A DNA stretch of 64,000 nucleotides from positions 46,378 to 110,377 of the forward strand of contig CAZIXF010000008.1 of assembly GCA_964543195.1 (NCBI GenBank), given 5' to 3'. The translations under genes were made by a program, and so were the position numbers. The notes under the pieces were generated by a model, which was given only the letters and a program-made list of their open reading frames with translations, searched no databases and had not been told where the DNA came from. The stretch's first letter is position 1; each line of letters starts with the position of its first letter. Positions 7,939 through 16,504 of this stretch are shown here, piece by piece. The stretch comes from JAGTVG01 sp964543195 (GTDB lineage: Bacteria > Bacteroidota > Bacteroidia > Cytophagales > Cyclobacteriaceae).

Positions 7939-8010
7939 GAACTGAATTGGGGATTGAGGGACCGGGCATACACTCAGCCCCTTTCTTACAATAAAATTCT
8001 GATATACACC

Positions 8011-9495
8011 TTACAAAATCCCCTGCCATTCTTCCCGGTAGGGACGTCGGATATACCTTTCGGCGGCGGCTTTGGCGTTCATGGTCTCGTACTGGGTGTC
8101 GAACTTGGGATCACCGTCCACCACATCGAACTTGTCGGAAGTCACCACCCGGATCTCTTCATTCAGCCCGATATTGGTGATCTTCATCTCTTTCCCGTTC
8201 CAGTCAAGCACCCGCTTCAGGTCCTGCAGGCGTACGCCCAGGTTGCCCATCACGACCACTTCGTTCAGCGGGCCGGCATAATTGAAATTGGAGCTCGGCC
8301 GGTCGGGATCGCCTTCGAGGCAGGCCTGTACCCAGTCGATCTCGTGCGCGCCTTCATCCCATTTGAGCCCGGTCTCTTCTTCCGGTCTCCGCAGGATCTT
8401 CGGGGCCGGAGGATACTCGGGTTCGCCGATGATGAACGGATTGGCCGCATACACGCCGCACATCAGGCTTCGCTTACTGCCGATGAACCAGTCACCGCCA
8501 CCCCAGTCGCCCATGATCCTGCCATCGGGCAGGCCTTCCGGCCGGTCAGGAAGAAAACCGCCGTCCCACCAGGTAAATTCACAGGACGGGAAGGCCACTT
8601 TCGGCAGGTTCGGCCTCGAGTGGAAATAATAGGTCACTTTTTCGGCCATCGGGGCACTTTCGGTATTCACCTGGGTTGACGATCCTTCAACACCCACCGG
8701 ATGTCCGAAGTGCAAGGCCTTGAAGGCCGGATCCATGATATGGCAGGCCATATCGCCGAGCGCACCGGTACCGAAATCCCACCAGGCCCGCCAGTTCCAT
8801 GGGGTATAGGAAGGATGGTAGGGGCGCACGGGGGCCGGACCTATGAACAGGTCCCAATCCAGGGTTTTGGGCACTTTCGGAGTCTCTTCAGGCCGTTCAA
8901 GCCCCTGGGGCCAGATCGGCCGGTTGGTCCAGGCATGCACTTCCTCAATGGTGCCCAGGTCACCGTTCCAGATCCATTCGCAAATCCTCCGGATGCCTTC
9001 CCCGCTGTTGCCCTGGTTTCCCATCTGGGTCACCACACCGGTATCGATAGCTATTTCCCGCATCCGCCTCGATTCATACACTGAATGGGTTAGCGGCTTC
9101 TGTACATATACATGTTTGCCCATTTTCATGGCCATGGCCGCCGACACGGCATGGGTATGGTCCGGGGTCGCGATCATCACCGCATCGAAATCATTGCCCA
9201 TCTCCTCATACATTTTCCGGAAATCCCGATACTTTGGGACATCGGGATAATCGTTGAAGGTCTTTTCGGCATATTTCCAGTCCACATCGCATAAACCGGT
9301 AATTTTAGCCTCGCCGGTCTTGACCATATGCCGCAGGTTGGTGCGGCCCATGCCGCCTACACCCACCCCGACGATATTCAATACATCGCTGGGGGCCCTG
9401 TAGCCGCTGCCGCCCAGCACATGCCGGGGCACGATACTGAAAGCCGAGGCCGTCAATGCAGCGCCTTTGACGAATTTTCTCCTGGAAACTCCCAT
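8011..9495 (-). CDS. Tat-exported Gfo/Idh/MocA family oxidoreductase, copy 1
   Basis: A 494-residue secreted dehydrogenase-fold protein. It begins with a twin-arginine signal (SRRKF at residues 4-8, then AALTASAFSIV), so it should be exported folded with its nicotinamide cofactor. The Rossmann motif GVGVGGMG follows at 43-50, then CDVDW and TPDHTHA. The usual EKP motif of this family is QKP (residues 132-134), keeping the lysine. I chose ATG at 9495; an in-frame GTG at 9504 would add three residues. Its paralogue lies 212 bases upstream on the same strand, probably in the same transcript. Members of this periplasmic group act on sugars or glycosides; the substrate here is unknown. Confidence 0.9.
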   Translation of the reverse strand: MGVSRRKFVKGAALTASAFSIVPRHVLGGSGYRAPSDVLNIVGVGVGGMGRTNLRHMVKTGEAKITGLCDVDWKYAEKTFNDYPDVPKYRDFRKMYEEMGNDFDAVMIATPDHTHAVSAAMAMKMGKHVYVQKPLTHSVYESRRMREIAIDTGVVTQMGNQGNSGEGIRRICEWIWNGDLGTIEEVHAWTNRPIWPQGLERPEETPKVPKTLDWDLFIGPAPVRPYHPSYTPWNWRAWWDFGTGALGDMACHIMDPAFKALHFGHPVGVEGSSTQVNTESAPMAEKVTYYFHSRPNLPKVAFPSCEFTWWDGGFLPDRPEGLPDGRIMGDWGGGDWFIGSKRSLMCGVYAANPFIIGEPEYPPAPKILRRPEEETGLKWDEGAHEIDWVQACLEGDPDRPSSNFNYAGPLNEVVVMGNLGVRLQDLKRVLDWNGKEMKITNIGLNEEIRVVTSDKFDVVDGDPKFDTQYETMNAKAAAERYIRRPYREEWQGIL

Positions 9496-9716
9496 TTTGT
9501 TCACAATTTAGTTTAACATAAAATATACATTACAGGATGAAAAAGGCTGCCCCGGAAATGTGCAACTTACTGTTTCGATGGAAGGAAGAAAAAACCGTTC
9601 ATCCAATCACCACCAGGGTTTTCAAATGTACGAATCGTCATTCCCTTCGAAATCACATTTCCAAAGCAGCCTCTTTCAAATACAATCACTATGTCAATAT
9701 ATCCTTATATCAAGGA

Positions 9717-11240
9717 CTAACTTGGCATATCAGGCAACGACCAGCCATCCCGGTAGGTATGCCTGACCAGTTCCTGAGCATACGCATTGGCATTTACGGG
9801 ATCGGTCCATGTTTTGGCAAACGTCGGATGTCCGTCATGGATCTCGAATCCGTCCCTGATCACCGTGCGTATTTCCTCGGAATCTTCAATATTGGTGAAC
9901 CGCATGTTCTCGCCATCCCATTCGAGTTCTTTGTTCAATGACTGCAGCCTGACCGCAAGCACGCCCATAACCACCATCTCATTGAACGGACCGGCTTCGG
10001 CAAAATCGGATGTGGCCGGGGTGCGGCTTTCCGGGCTTTCCTTACACGCGCGTACCCAGTCGGCCTCATGACCGCCCCGGTTCCAGGCCTTGCCAATTTC
10101 GGATTCCACACGGCGTTCGGTCACCGGTACATCGGGAGTACGTCCCGAAAGCAGTTCGGGCTGCACGCCGTAACATCCTACATGCAGGATATCTTTCGTG
10201 CCGTAGAAGAAAGTACCTCCACCGGCCTTGTTCGGGTTTTTACCTGCAGGCCAGTTGTCGGGCAACATGGGCTTTATTCCGCCGTCATACCAGGACACTT
10301 CAACCTGGGGCATTTTCACCTTTTTAACCTTATCCCTTTCGGGGAAAACCAGCTTCACGGCCTGGGCATTGGGCGCACATTCGTTGAGCAGGAGCGTGGA
10401 GCTTCCCTGTGCACTTACCGGATAGCCCAGTTTCAGTCCTTCGAAAACGGGATGAAGGATATGGCAGGCCATATCGCCCAGTGCACCCGTTCCGTAATCC
10501 CACCAGCCTCTCCAGTTCCAGGGATGGTAGATCTCGTTATAGGGCTTCATTTCGGCGGGTCCGGTGAACAGGTCCCAGTCCAGTGTATCGGGTACCCAGT
10601 GACCCTGTTCAGGTGTATTCAAACCCTGGGGCCATATCGGACGGTCGGTGAAGGATTCAACTTTAGTCACTTCCCCGATCTCTCCGTTCCATATCCATTC
10701 GCAGGTAAGGGCCACACCATCTCCTGAAGCACCCTGGTTACCCATCTGGGTAGCCACCTTGTGTTTTTCAGCCAATTTGGTCAAAAGCCTGGACTCATAC
10801 ACAGAGTGTGTCAGGGGCTTTTGGAGGTAAACATGCTTGCCCATGGTGATGGCATGAGCGGCCACAACGGCATGGGTATGGTCTGCCGTGGCGATAACCA
10901 CCGCGTCGAAATCATCGCCCATTTCATCGTACATCTTCCTGAAGTCCCGGTATTTTTTTGCATTCGGGAAATAGTCGAAACATCCTTTGGCATATCTCCA
11001 GTCCACATCACAGAGTGCCACGATATTCTGATCTTCTATGTTCTTGAGGTTGGCAAAACCCATTCCACCCACACCGACACCGGCAATGTTCAGTGTATCA
11101 CTCGGCGCCTTGTATCCCTTGCCACCCAGTACGTGCCGCGGCACGATGGTAAAGGCGGAAGCGGTGAGTGCAGCACCTTTTACAAATTTCCTTCGTGAAA
11201 GGTCTGTTTTTCCGTTGAAAATTGTTTTGTTCTTTTTCAT
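9717..11240 (-). CDS. Tat-exported Gfo/Idh/MocA family oxidoreductase, copy 2
   Basis: A 507-residue paralogue of the preceding entry with nearly the same signal region (SRRKF at 15-19, followed by VKGAALTASAF), GVGVGGMG at 54-61, ADHTHA at 119-124 and QKPLTHSVYES at 140-150. The C-terminal halves share PSDTLNI / WWD-GTGALGDMACHI blocks, so the pair arose by tandem duplication and then diverged. It is the first gene of a probable two-gene leftward unit. In some Bacteroidota such Tat-exported proteins work with DUF1080 proteins in 3-keto-glycoside degradation; a DUF1080 gene lies at 42464 in this window. That functional link is inference. Confidence 0.9.
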   Translation of the reverse strand: MKKNKTIFNGKTDLSRRKFVKGAALTASAFTIVPRHVLGGKGYKAPSDTLNIAGVGVGGMGFANLKNIEDQNIVALCDVDWRYAKGCFDYFPNAKKYRDFRKMYDEMGDDFDAVVIATADHTHAVVAAHAITMGKHVYLQKPLTHSVYESRLLTKLAEKHKVATQMGNQGASGDGVALTCEWIWNGEIGEVTKVESFTDRPIWPQGLNTPEQGHWVPDTLDWDLFTGPAEMKPYNEIYHPWNWRGWWDYGTGALGDMACHILHPVFEGLKLGYPVSAQGSSTLLLNECAPNAQAVKLVFPERDKVKKVKMPQVEVSWYDGGIKPMLPDNWPAGKNPNKAGGGTFFYGTKDILHVGCYGVQPELLSGRTPDVPVTERRVESEIGKAWNRGGHEADWVRACKESPESRTPATSDFAEAGPFNEMVVMGVLAVRLQSLNKELEWDGENMRFTNIEDSEEIRTVIRDGFEIHDGHPTFAKTWTDPVNANAYAQELVRHTYRDGWSLPDMPS

Positions 11241-11411
11241 AAAAAAATAATTAAAAATGAATTGTTATTGTTATCGATCTTATGATTTGCAAATAAGGAC
11301 CTAATTTTACAATTATTATTTCAATTTTGCCATTGAATCGGGAAAAATCATTGGTGGTGGGGGGTAAATTGACTGGTATAAAGGATCAAGGACGCCAGTA
11401 TTCAACATTTT

Positions 11412-11581
11412 TGGTTGCCACGAATGAACGGATTTAGGTTGCCACGAATACACGAGTTGATGGTTAGCCACGAATGCACGAATTATGGTGGGCCGCGAAT
11501 GCACGAATTATGGTTGCCATGAATACACGAATTGATGGTTAGCCACGAATGAACGGATTTAGGTTGCCACGAATACACGAA
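11412..11581. repeat. 47-bp-type repeat array B, forward part
   Basis: Irregular GCCACGAATNNACG(A/G)ATT units (for example at 11413, 11434, 11467 and 11543), written on the same strand as array A. Spacing is less regular than in array A. It ends in the left arm of a perfect hairpin at 11566-11606. Confidence 0.8.
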
Positions 11582-11606
11582 TAATATGTTTTCGTGTATT
11601 CGTGGC
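11566..11606. other. Perfect 16-bp hairpin joining opposed repeat arrays
   Basis: The left arm GCCACGAATACACGAA (11566-11581) and right arm 11591-11606 are exact reverse complements with a 9-base loop. To its left the repeat core reads forward, to its right it reads in reverse, so this is the inversion point of the array. Confidence 0.9.
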
Positions 11607-11960
11607 ACCTATATTCGCGTAATCCTTACAAATAGTATTCGTGCATTCGTGGCACACTAAATTCGCGTAATCCTTACAAATAGTATTCGTGTATTCGTGG
11701 CACCTATATTCGCGTAATCCTTACAAATAGTATTCGTGTATTCGTGGCACCTATATTCGCGTAATCTTTACATATAGTATTCGTGTATTCGTGGCACACT
11801 AAATTCGCGTAATCCTTACAAATAGTATTCGTGCATTCGTGGCACCTATATTCGCGTAATCTTTACATATAGTATTCGTGCATTCGTGGCACACTAAATT
11901 CGCGTAATCCTTACAAATAGTTTTCGGGTATTCGTGGCACACTAAATTCGTGTCATTGAA
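11591..11960. repeat. 47-48-bp tandem repeat array B, inverted part
   Basis: The landmark ATTCGCG or ATTCGTG recurs at 11613, 11661, 11708, 11755, 11803, 11850, 11898 and 11946. Units carrying CCTATATTCG are spaced 47 bp and units carrying CACTAAATTCG 48 bp, so two unit types are interspersed. The reverse complement of the core is the CCACGAATACACGAAT of array A. It lies between the divergent oxidoreductase and tetR genes. Confidence 0.93.
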
Positions 11961-11998
11961 AAAAAAATTTGGATCTTCCCCAAACTATATTTAATTTT

Positions 11999-12023
11999 AA
12001 CCGTTTAGTTAAATCAAATGGTT
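11999..12023. promoter_or_regulatory. 25-bp operator-like palindrome over the tetR start codon
   Basis: Imperfect palindrome AACC-N17-GGTT: of twelve symmetrical base pairs, nine match. It overlaps the ATG (12018-12020) of the TetR gene, so a bound repressor would block its own expression. A second AACC-N17-GGTT with identical spacing covers the start of the next gene at 12629-12653. Confidence 0.65.
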
Positions 12024-12626
12024 AAAAATAAAAATACCGAAGAGACCATCCTCGAATCCGCACGGGAGATCTTCATTAAAAAAGGATTCGACGGCGCCCG
12101 GATGCAGGAGATCGCCGACCACGCCGGCATCAACAAGGCCCTGCTGCATTATTATTACCGCAATAAGGAAAACCTGTTTGCGGCCATTTTTGAAAATACC
12201 CTCCGGCAGATCAGCCCCCATATCATGGACCTTTTCAATGATGAAATTCCCCTCGAGGTCAAGGTCTGGAAATTCGTGGATAATTATATCGAACTGATCA
12301 GAAAATACCCCCGGTTGCCTCTATTTATATTGAACGAAATTAATGTAAACCCCGGAAGGATACTCGAATACCTGAAGTTCACTGATCTTGTAGAATTTGA
12401 CAAGCTGGAAAAACAACTATCCGAAGAGCATAAAAAAGGAAACATCATCAAGGTGGATGTAAAACATTTTATCGTAAATATTCTCAGCCTGACCATATTC
12501 CCGTTTGCTGGCAAGCTTATTATCCGGAAAAACCTGCAAATCGATGACCGGGCCTGGGAAGAGTTTATTGAGGAACGAAAAAAAGTGATCCCGGAAACGA
12601 TCATGAACTGGATCAGAACACATTGA
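12018..12626 (+). CDS. TetR/AcrR family transcriptional repressor
   Basis: A 202-residue regulator with an N-terminal helix-turn-helix of the TetR type: ESAREIFIKKGF (13-24), then MQEIADHAGINKALLHYYY (29-47) and a KENLFAAIF helix. The variable C-terminal ligand domain is normal in length. It is the first gene of a six-gene drug-efflux operon and lies 21 bases before the TolC-like gene. Palindromes with equal architecture over its own start and over the next start point to autoregulated repression of the operon, relieved by an unknown exported compound. A shorter half-site lies upstream of the TonB receptor gene at 22119. Confidence 0.95.
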   Translation: MVKNKNTEETILESAREIFIKKGFDGARMQEIADHAGINKALLHYYYRNKENLFAAIFENTLRQISPHIMDLFNDEIPLEVKVWKFVDNYIELIRKYPRLPLFILNEINVNPGRILEYLKFTDLVEFDKLEKQLSEEHKKGNIIKVDVKHFIVNILSLTIFPFAGKLIIRKNLQIDDRAWEEFIEERKKVIPETIMNWIRTH

Positions 12627-12628
12627 TT

Positions 12629-12653
12629 AACCAAAAAGTTTAAACAAATGGTT
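12629..12653. promoter_or_regulatory. Second AACC-N17-GGTT operator-like palindrome
   Basis: The outer five base pairs (AACCA...TGGTT) and the inner TTTAAA are symmetric, the middle is not. It covers the ATG (12648-12650) of the TolC-like gene. Spacing and placement are the same as in the site at 11999-12023. Confidence 0.6.
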
Positions 12654-13928
12654 AAAATTTTAACATATTTTATCCTGGGCACTGCCATCATTGCCGGAGG
12701 ACCGGCCAGGACCGATACGCTCACGCTTCAATACTGCTATGAGGCGGCAAAGTCGTTGAGCCCCCTCAAACAACAGGAGATATACAATAAAAACATTCAC
12801 GAGCTGAGCCTGAAAAACCATGCCTCCAACTATCTGCCGCAGCTCTTCCTGAATGGAAAAGCGACTTACCAGTCCGAGGTATTCACCATACCCGGGATCG
12901 GGATGGTCAGCGATATTCCGGAGATCCCCAAGGACCAGTACCAGGCCAGTGTGAACCTCACCCAGAATATCTACGATGCGGGACTCACCCGGTATTCCAG
13001 GCAGGTGGAAGACTCGAAACTGGAAGTATCCGGGAAAGAGCTCGAAACGGAGCTCTATGATATCCAGTCCACCATCAACCAGCTCTTTTTTTCGTCCCTG
13101 CAGCTCCAGGAAAGCCTTCACATTCTTCAGACCACCCTGGAAAACCTCACCAATCAGAAAAAGATCGTATCGGCCAGCGTGGAGCATGGGGTGGTGAAAA
13201 GATCCAGCCTGTATTCTATCGATAAACAGATCCTTACCCTTCAGCAGGAAAAGATCACCCTCGAATCGGAAAAAGAAGCCCTGCTGCAGATGCTGTCGGA
13301 ATGGACGGGTGAACCCATCGATAAAACCACCTTCCTGAAAATCCCGGATCTTAAGCCCGCCCCGGCAACGGAACTGAACATCGAAAGGCCTGAAATATCC
13401 CTTTTCAATGCCCGTAAACAATTGCTGGAGTCCCAGGCTTCCATGACCAACGTCCGGCGGCTCCCCCGCCTCCAGGCTTTCGGACAGGCGGGGATCGGGC
13501 GCCCCAACCCGTTCAATTTTTTTGAGATTGAAGCCTCTACTTTTTATATAGTAGGTCTTCAGCTGAACTGGCAGATCTATGACTGGGGGAATGCCCGTCG
13601 AAAAAAACAACTAATCGGATTTCAACAGAATATAATAAGCACCCGGGAAGATAATTTCAAACGCAATATCTCGATCGCCCTGACCCGGCAATATGCCGAT
13701 ATCGAAAAACTCGAAGCCATTCTTGAAAAGGATGAGGAGATCATCGCCCTTCAGGACAGGATCGTGAAAACGGCCTTCTCCGAGCTTAATAACGGGGTGA
13801 TCACCTCCACGGATTACATTACGGAGCTGAATGCGCTTACCCGGGCCAGGATAAAGCAGGCCCTTCACCGGCTTGAACTTTCAAAGACTTATGTGACCAT
13901 ATATACCACCACCGGAAATGATTTTTAA
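12648..13928 (+). CDS. TolC-family outer membrane efflux channel protein
   Basis: A 426-residue outer-membrane factor forming the exit duct of a tripartite pump. A hydrophobic signal sequence (residues 1-20) is followed by two alternating helical-coil and strand repeats. Typical elements are NASNYLPQLFLNGKATYQ-like and later RRLPRLQAFGQAGIG, GLQLNWQIYDWG and QYADIEKLEAI segments. These are the classical OEP-domain features in which LQLNW..YDWG leads the second barrel half. It is shorter than E. coli TolC but usual for Bacteroidota. It is followed by an overlapping or nearly adjacent membrane-fusion protein gene. Confidence 0.92.
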   Translation: MVKILTYFILGTAIIAGGPARTDTLTLQYCYEAAKSLSPLKQQEIYNKNIHELSLKNHASNYLPQLFLNGKATYQSEVFTIPGIGMVSDIPEIPKDQYQASVNLTQNIYDAGLTRYSRQVEDSKLEVSGKELETELYDIQSTINQLFFSSLQLQESLHILQTTLENLTNQKKIVSASVEHGVVKRSSLYSIDKQILTLQQEKITLESEKEALLQMLSEWTGEPIDKTTFLKIPDLKPAPATELNIERPEISLFNARKQLLESQASMTNVRRLPRLQAFGQAGIGRPNPFNFFEIEASTFYIVGLQLNWQIYDWGNARRKKQLIGFQQNIISTREDNFKRNISIALTRQYADIEKLEAILEKDEEIIALQDRIVKTAFSELNNGVITSTDYITELNALTRARIKQALHRLELSKTYVTIYTTTGNDF

Positions 13929-13950
13929 CAGTAAAACCCGAAATATAGCG

Positions 13951-14847
13951 ATGATTAACGTAAAAAGATATATACCCTTATTGATCCTCCCCCTGCTGGC
14001 GGCTTGTAATAACGGCAATGACCGGGCCGATGCCTATGGCAATTTTGAGGCGACGGAGATCATCATATCTTCCGAGGCGAACGGAAGGTTGCTGAAATTC
14101 GACGTGATGGAAGGGGATGAACTGTCTGCCGGCCAACCCGTGGGGCTGGTCGATACCACCACGCTCCACCTTAAGAAAAAGCAGCTCCAGGCGCGGATCG
14201 AGGCACTCGGTACCAAAACGATCGATATCCCTTCCCAGATCAATGTGCTGCTGGAAAGACGCAGCATCCTGGAAAGGGAACAACGGCGGGTGGAAAACCT
14301 GCTTGAGGATGGCGCAGCCACGCAAAAACAACTGGACGATATCGTAGGGCAGATCGATGTGATCAACAGTGAGCTGAAAGCCAGCCGGGAAAAGCTGCGC
14401 ACAAACAACCGGGGCTTGTTAAGCGAGATCACTCCCATCCAGTACCAGATCGAGGAGATCAACGACCAGATCAACAAGGCCATGCTCATCAACCCGGCCA
14501 CCGGCACGGTATTGACCAAATTTGCCGAAGAACATGAGATCGTGGGTTTCGGGAAGCCCCTGTACCGGATCTCCGACATCAGCAAGATGTATCTCCGCGC
14601 CTACATCAGCGGCAAACAGCTCGACGACATCCGGCTCGGCCAGAAAGTGACGGTGAGGATCGATGAGGATGCCTCGGATTATAAGGAATATGAAGGCACC
14701 ATTTCCTGGGTTTCCGATGAGGCCGAGTTCACACCCAAAATTGTCCAGACCCGGGAGGAACGGGTCAACCTGGTGTATGCCATCAGGGTCAGGGTCGACA
14801 ATAACGGGTATATCAAGATCGGAATGCCCGGGGAGGTGGTGTTTTAA
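13951..14847 (+). CDS. HlyD/YbhG-type membrane-fusion lipoprotein
   Basis: The periplasmic adaptor linking the ABC transporter to the TolC-like channel. The start at 13951 gives a lipoprotein signal ending LLAAC (cysteine 19). An in-frame ATG at 13918 would add eleven residues and overlap the previous gene. After the cysteine come a biotinyl-lipoyl half (EANGRLLKFDVMEGDEL), a long coiled-coil hairpin (roughly residues 75-165), the second lipoyl half (INPATGTVLTKFAEEHE) and a beta-barrel domain. About 298 residues, as in YbhG-like proteins. The ABC ATPase gene follows after six bases. Confidence 0.92.
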   Translation: MINVKRYIPLLILPLLAACNNGNDRADAYGNFEATEIIISSEANGRLLKFDVMEGDELSAGQPVGLVDTTTLHLKKKQLQARIEALGTKTIDIPSQINVLLERRSILEREQRRVENLLEDGAATQKQLDDIVGQIDVINSELKASREKLRTNNRGLLSEITPIQYQIEEINDQINKAMLINPATGTVLTKFAEEHEIVGFGKPLYRISDISKMYLRAYISGKQLDDIRLGQKVTVRIDEDASDYKEYEGTISWVSDEAEFTPKIVQTREERVNLVYAIRVRVDNNGYIKIGMPGEVVF

Positions 14848-14853
14848 AGATCA

Positions 14854-15768
14854 ATGAATACCGCAGTTACAATAAAAAATATTTCAAAAAATTACGGGGA
14901 GGTCGAAGCCCTTAAAAGGGTAAGCCTCGATATCCGGCCGGGTGAGATTTTCGGCCTGATCGGCCCGGACGGGGCCGGGAAGACCTCGCTTTTCCGGATC
15001 CTGACCACCCTGCTGCTGCCCGATGAAGGGGAAGCCACGGTCCTCGGTCTCGATGTGGTAAAGGATTTTAAAAAGATCCGTTCTATCCTGGGATACATGC
15101 CGGGGCGCTTTTCCCTCTACCAGGACCTGAGCGTGGAAGAAAACCTCACCCTGTTCGCTTCCATCTTCGGCACCACCATCGAAGAAAATTACGACCTGGT
15201 AAAGAATATTTACTCCCATATCGAACCGTTCAAGGACCGGCGGGCAGGCAACCTTTCGGGTGGCATGAAACAGAAGCTGGCGCTGTCGTGCGCGCTCATT
15301 CACCGGCCGGAGATCCTTTTCCTCGACGAACCGACCACCGGCGTGGACCCGGTATCGAGGAAAGAATTCTGGGGGATGCTGAAGGACCTGCAGCAAAAAG
15401 GGATCACCATCCTGGTCTCCACTCCCTATATGGATGAGGCCACCCTCTGCGACCGGATCGGGCTCATCCAGTCGGGGGAGATCCTTTCGGTCAATACCCC
15501 CGATTCCCTCCGCGATGAATATCCGAAAAAGATCTTCGCCATCCGGACCGGCAAAAAATACGAGCTGTTGAAACAACTACGCCGTTTCGAACATACCCAT
15601 TCTGTCTTTTCCTTCGGCGACGAGATCCATTATGTGGACAAAAGGGACTCCATCGGCCTTGATCAGCTCAGGCTGGAACTCAAAACTCCTGAAACGCCGG
15701 ATTTCGAGATCGGGGAGACAAGGGCCGAAGTGGAGGATTGTTTTATGGAACTCATGCGAAAAAACTGA
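14854..15768 (+). CDS. ABC transporter ATP-binding protein (efflux, first ATPase)
   Basis: Powers export together with the ATPase and two permeases that follow. The 304-residue protein has Walker A GPDGAGKTS (37-45), Q-loop region YMPGRFSLYQD (81-91), signature LSGGMKQ (134-140), Walker B ILFLDEP (154-160) and an extra C-terminal domain of about 80 residues. GPDGAGKT, with aspartate where asparagine is common, is frequent in the YbhF/CcmA-like exporters. The next gene starts four bases after its stop. In E. coli YbhF the two ATPase domains are fused; here they are separate. Confidence 0.95.
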   Translation: MNTAVTIKNISKNYGEVEALKRVSLDIRPGEIFGLIGPDGAGKTSLFRILTTLLLPDEGEATVLGLDVVKDFKKIRSILGYMPGRFSLYQDLSVEENLTLFASIFGTTIEENYDLVKNIYSHIEPFKDRRAGNLSGGMKQKLALSCALIHRPEILFLDEPTTGVDPVSRKEFWGMLKDLQQKGITILVSTPYMDEATLCDRIGLIQSGEILSVNTPDSLRDEYPKKIFAIRTGKKYELLKQLRRFEHTHSVFSFGDEIHYVDKRDSIGLDQLRLELKTPETPDFEIGETRAEVEDCFMELMRKN

Positions 15769-15772
15769 AAAA

Positions 15773-16504
15773 ATGGATACGGTCATACAGGCACGGGAAC
15801 TCACAAAGATGTTCGGCGATTTCACCGCCGTCGATCACATCACCTTCGAGGTGAACAGGGGGGAGATCTTCGGATTTCTGGGCGCGAACGGTGCCGGGAA
15901 AACGACGGCCATCAAAATGCTCACCGGCCTGTGGCTGCCCACCGGCGGCGAGGGTAAGGTGGCCGGCCTGGATATTTTCACCCGGCGTGAAGAAATAAAA
16001 CGGCGGATCGGGTACATGAGCCAGAAGTTTTCGTTGTACGAAGACCTTACCGTGGAAGAGAACATCCGGTTTTATGCCGGGATATACGGTCTCCGGTCGA
16101 AGGATATCCGGGAAAAACAACAGGAGCTGACCCAAAGACTTGGATTAGGGGACCTGAAAGGCCAGCTGATATCGTCCCTGCCGCTGGGCTGGAAGCAGAA
16201 GCTGGCTTTCTCGGTAGCCATCATTCACAACCCGGACATCGTGTTCCTCGATGAACCCACCGGCGGGGTGGACCCGGTAACCCGGAGGCAGTTCTGGGAT
16301 ATGATCTATGAGGCCGCCGACCAGGGGGTTACCGTGTTCGTCACCACCCATTATATGGATGAAGCGGAATACTGCGACCGCATCTCCATGATGGTGGATG
16401 GCCGTATCGAGGCCATCGGGAACCCGACCGACCTGAAAAACAAATACCGGGTCGATTCCATGAATGAAGTGTTTATCAAGCTGGCCGGAAAAGAAGAATC
16501 ATGA
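15773..16504 (+). CDS. ABC transporter ATP-binding protein (efflux, second ATPase)
   Basis: A 243-residue ATPase partner. The start at 15773 follows the previous stop by four bases; a longer in-frame reading from 15632 would overlap the preceding ATPase by 137 bases and has no family resemblance. Walker A is GANGAGKTT (37-45) and Walker B IVFLDEP (156-162), followed by an H-loop region TTHYMDEAEYCDR. The signature motif is non-canonical: LPLGWKQ (136-142) instead of LSGGQ, seen in the second domain of YbhF/RbbA-like exporters. The pair may thus have one canonical and one degenerate ATP site. It overlaps the first permease by four bases. Confidence 0.95.
   Translation: MDTVIQARELTKMFGDFTAVDHITFEVNRGEIFGFLGANGAGKTTAIKMLTGLWLPTGGEGKVAGLDIFTRREEIKRRIGYMSQKFSLYEDLTVEENIRFYAGIYGLRSKDIREKQQELTQRLGLGDLKGQLISSLPLGWKQKLAFSVAIIHNPDIVFLDEPTGGVDPVTRRQFWDMIYEAADQGVTVFVTTHYMDEAEYCDRISMMVDGRIEAIGNPTDLKNKYRVDSMNEVFIKLAGKEES

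Noticed and set aside
7713..7994. 93-residue rightward protein
   Set aside because: It runs through degenerate repeats and the 13-bp hairpin element and has no recognisable features.
11591..11960. CRISPR array
   Set aside because: Units are repeated throughout, including the part that would be the spacer; two interspersed unit types explain the variation.
15632..15772. Longer N-terminus of the second efflux ATPase
   Set aside because: The added residues overlap the preceding ATPase gene in another frame and do not resemble ABC proteins; ATG at 15773 gives the standard start.
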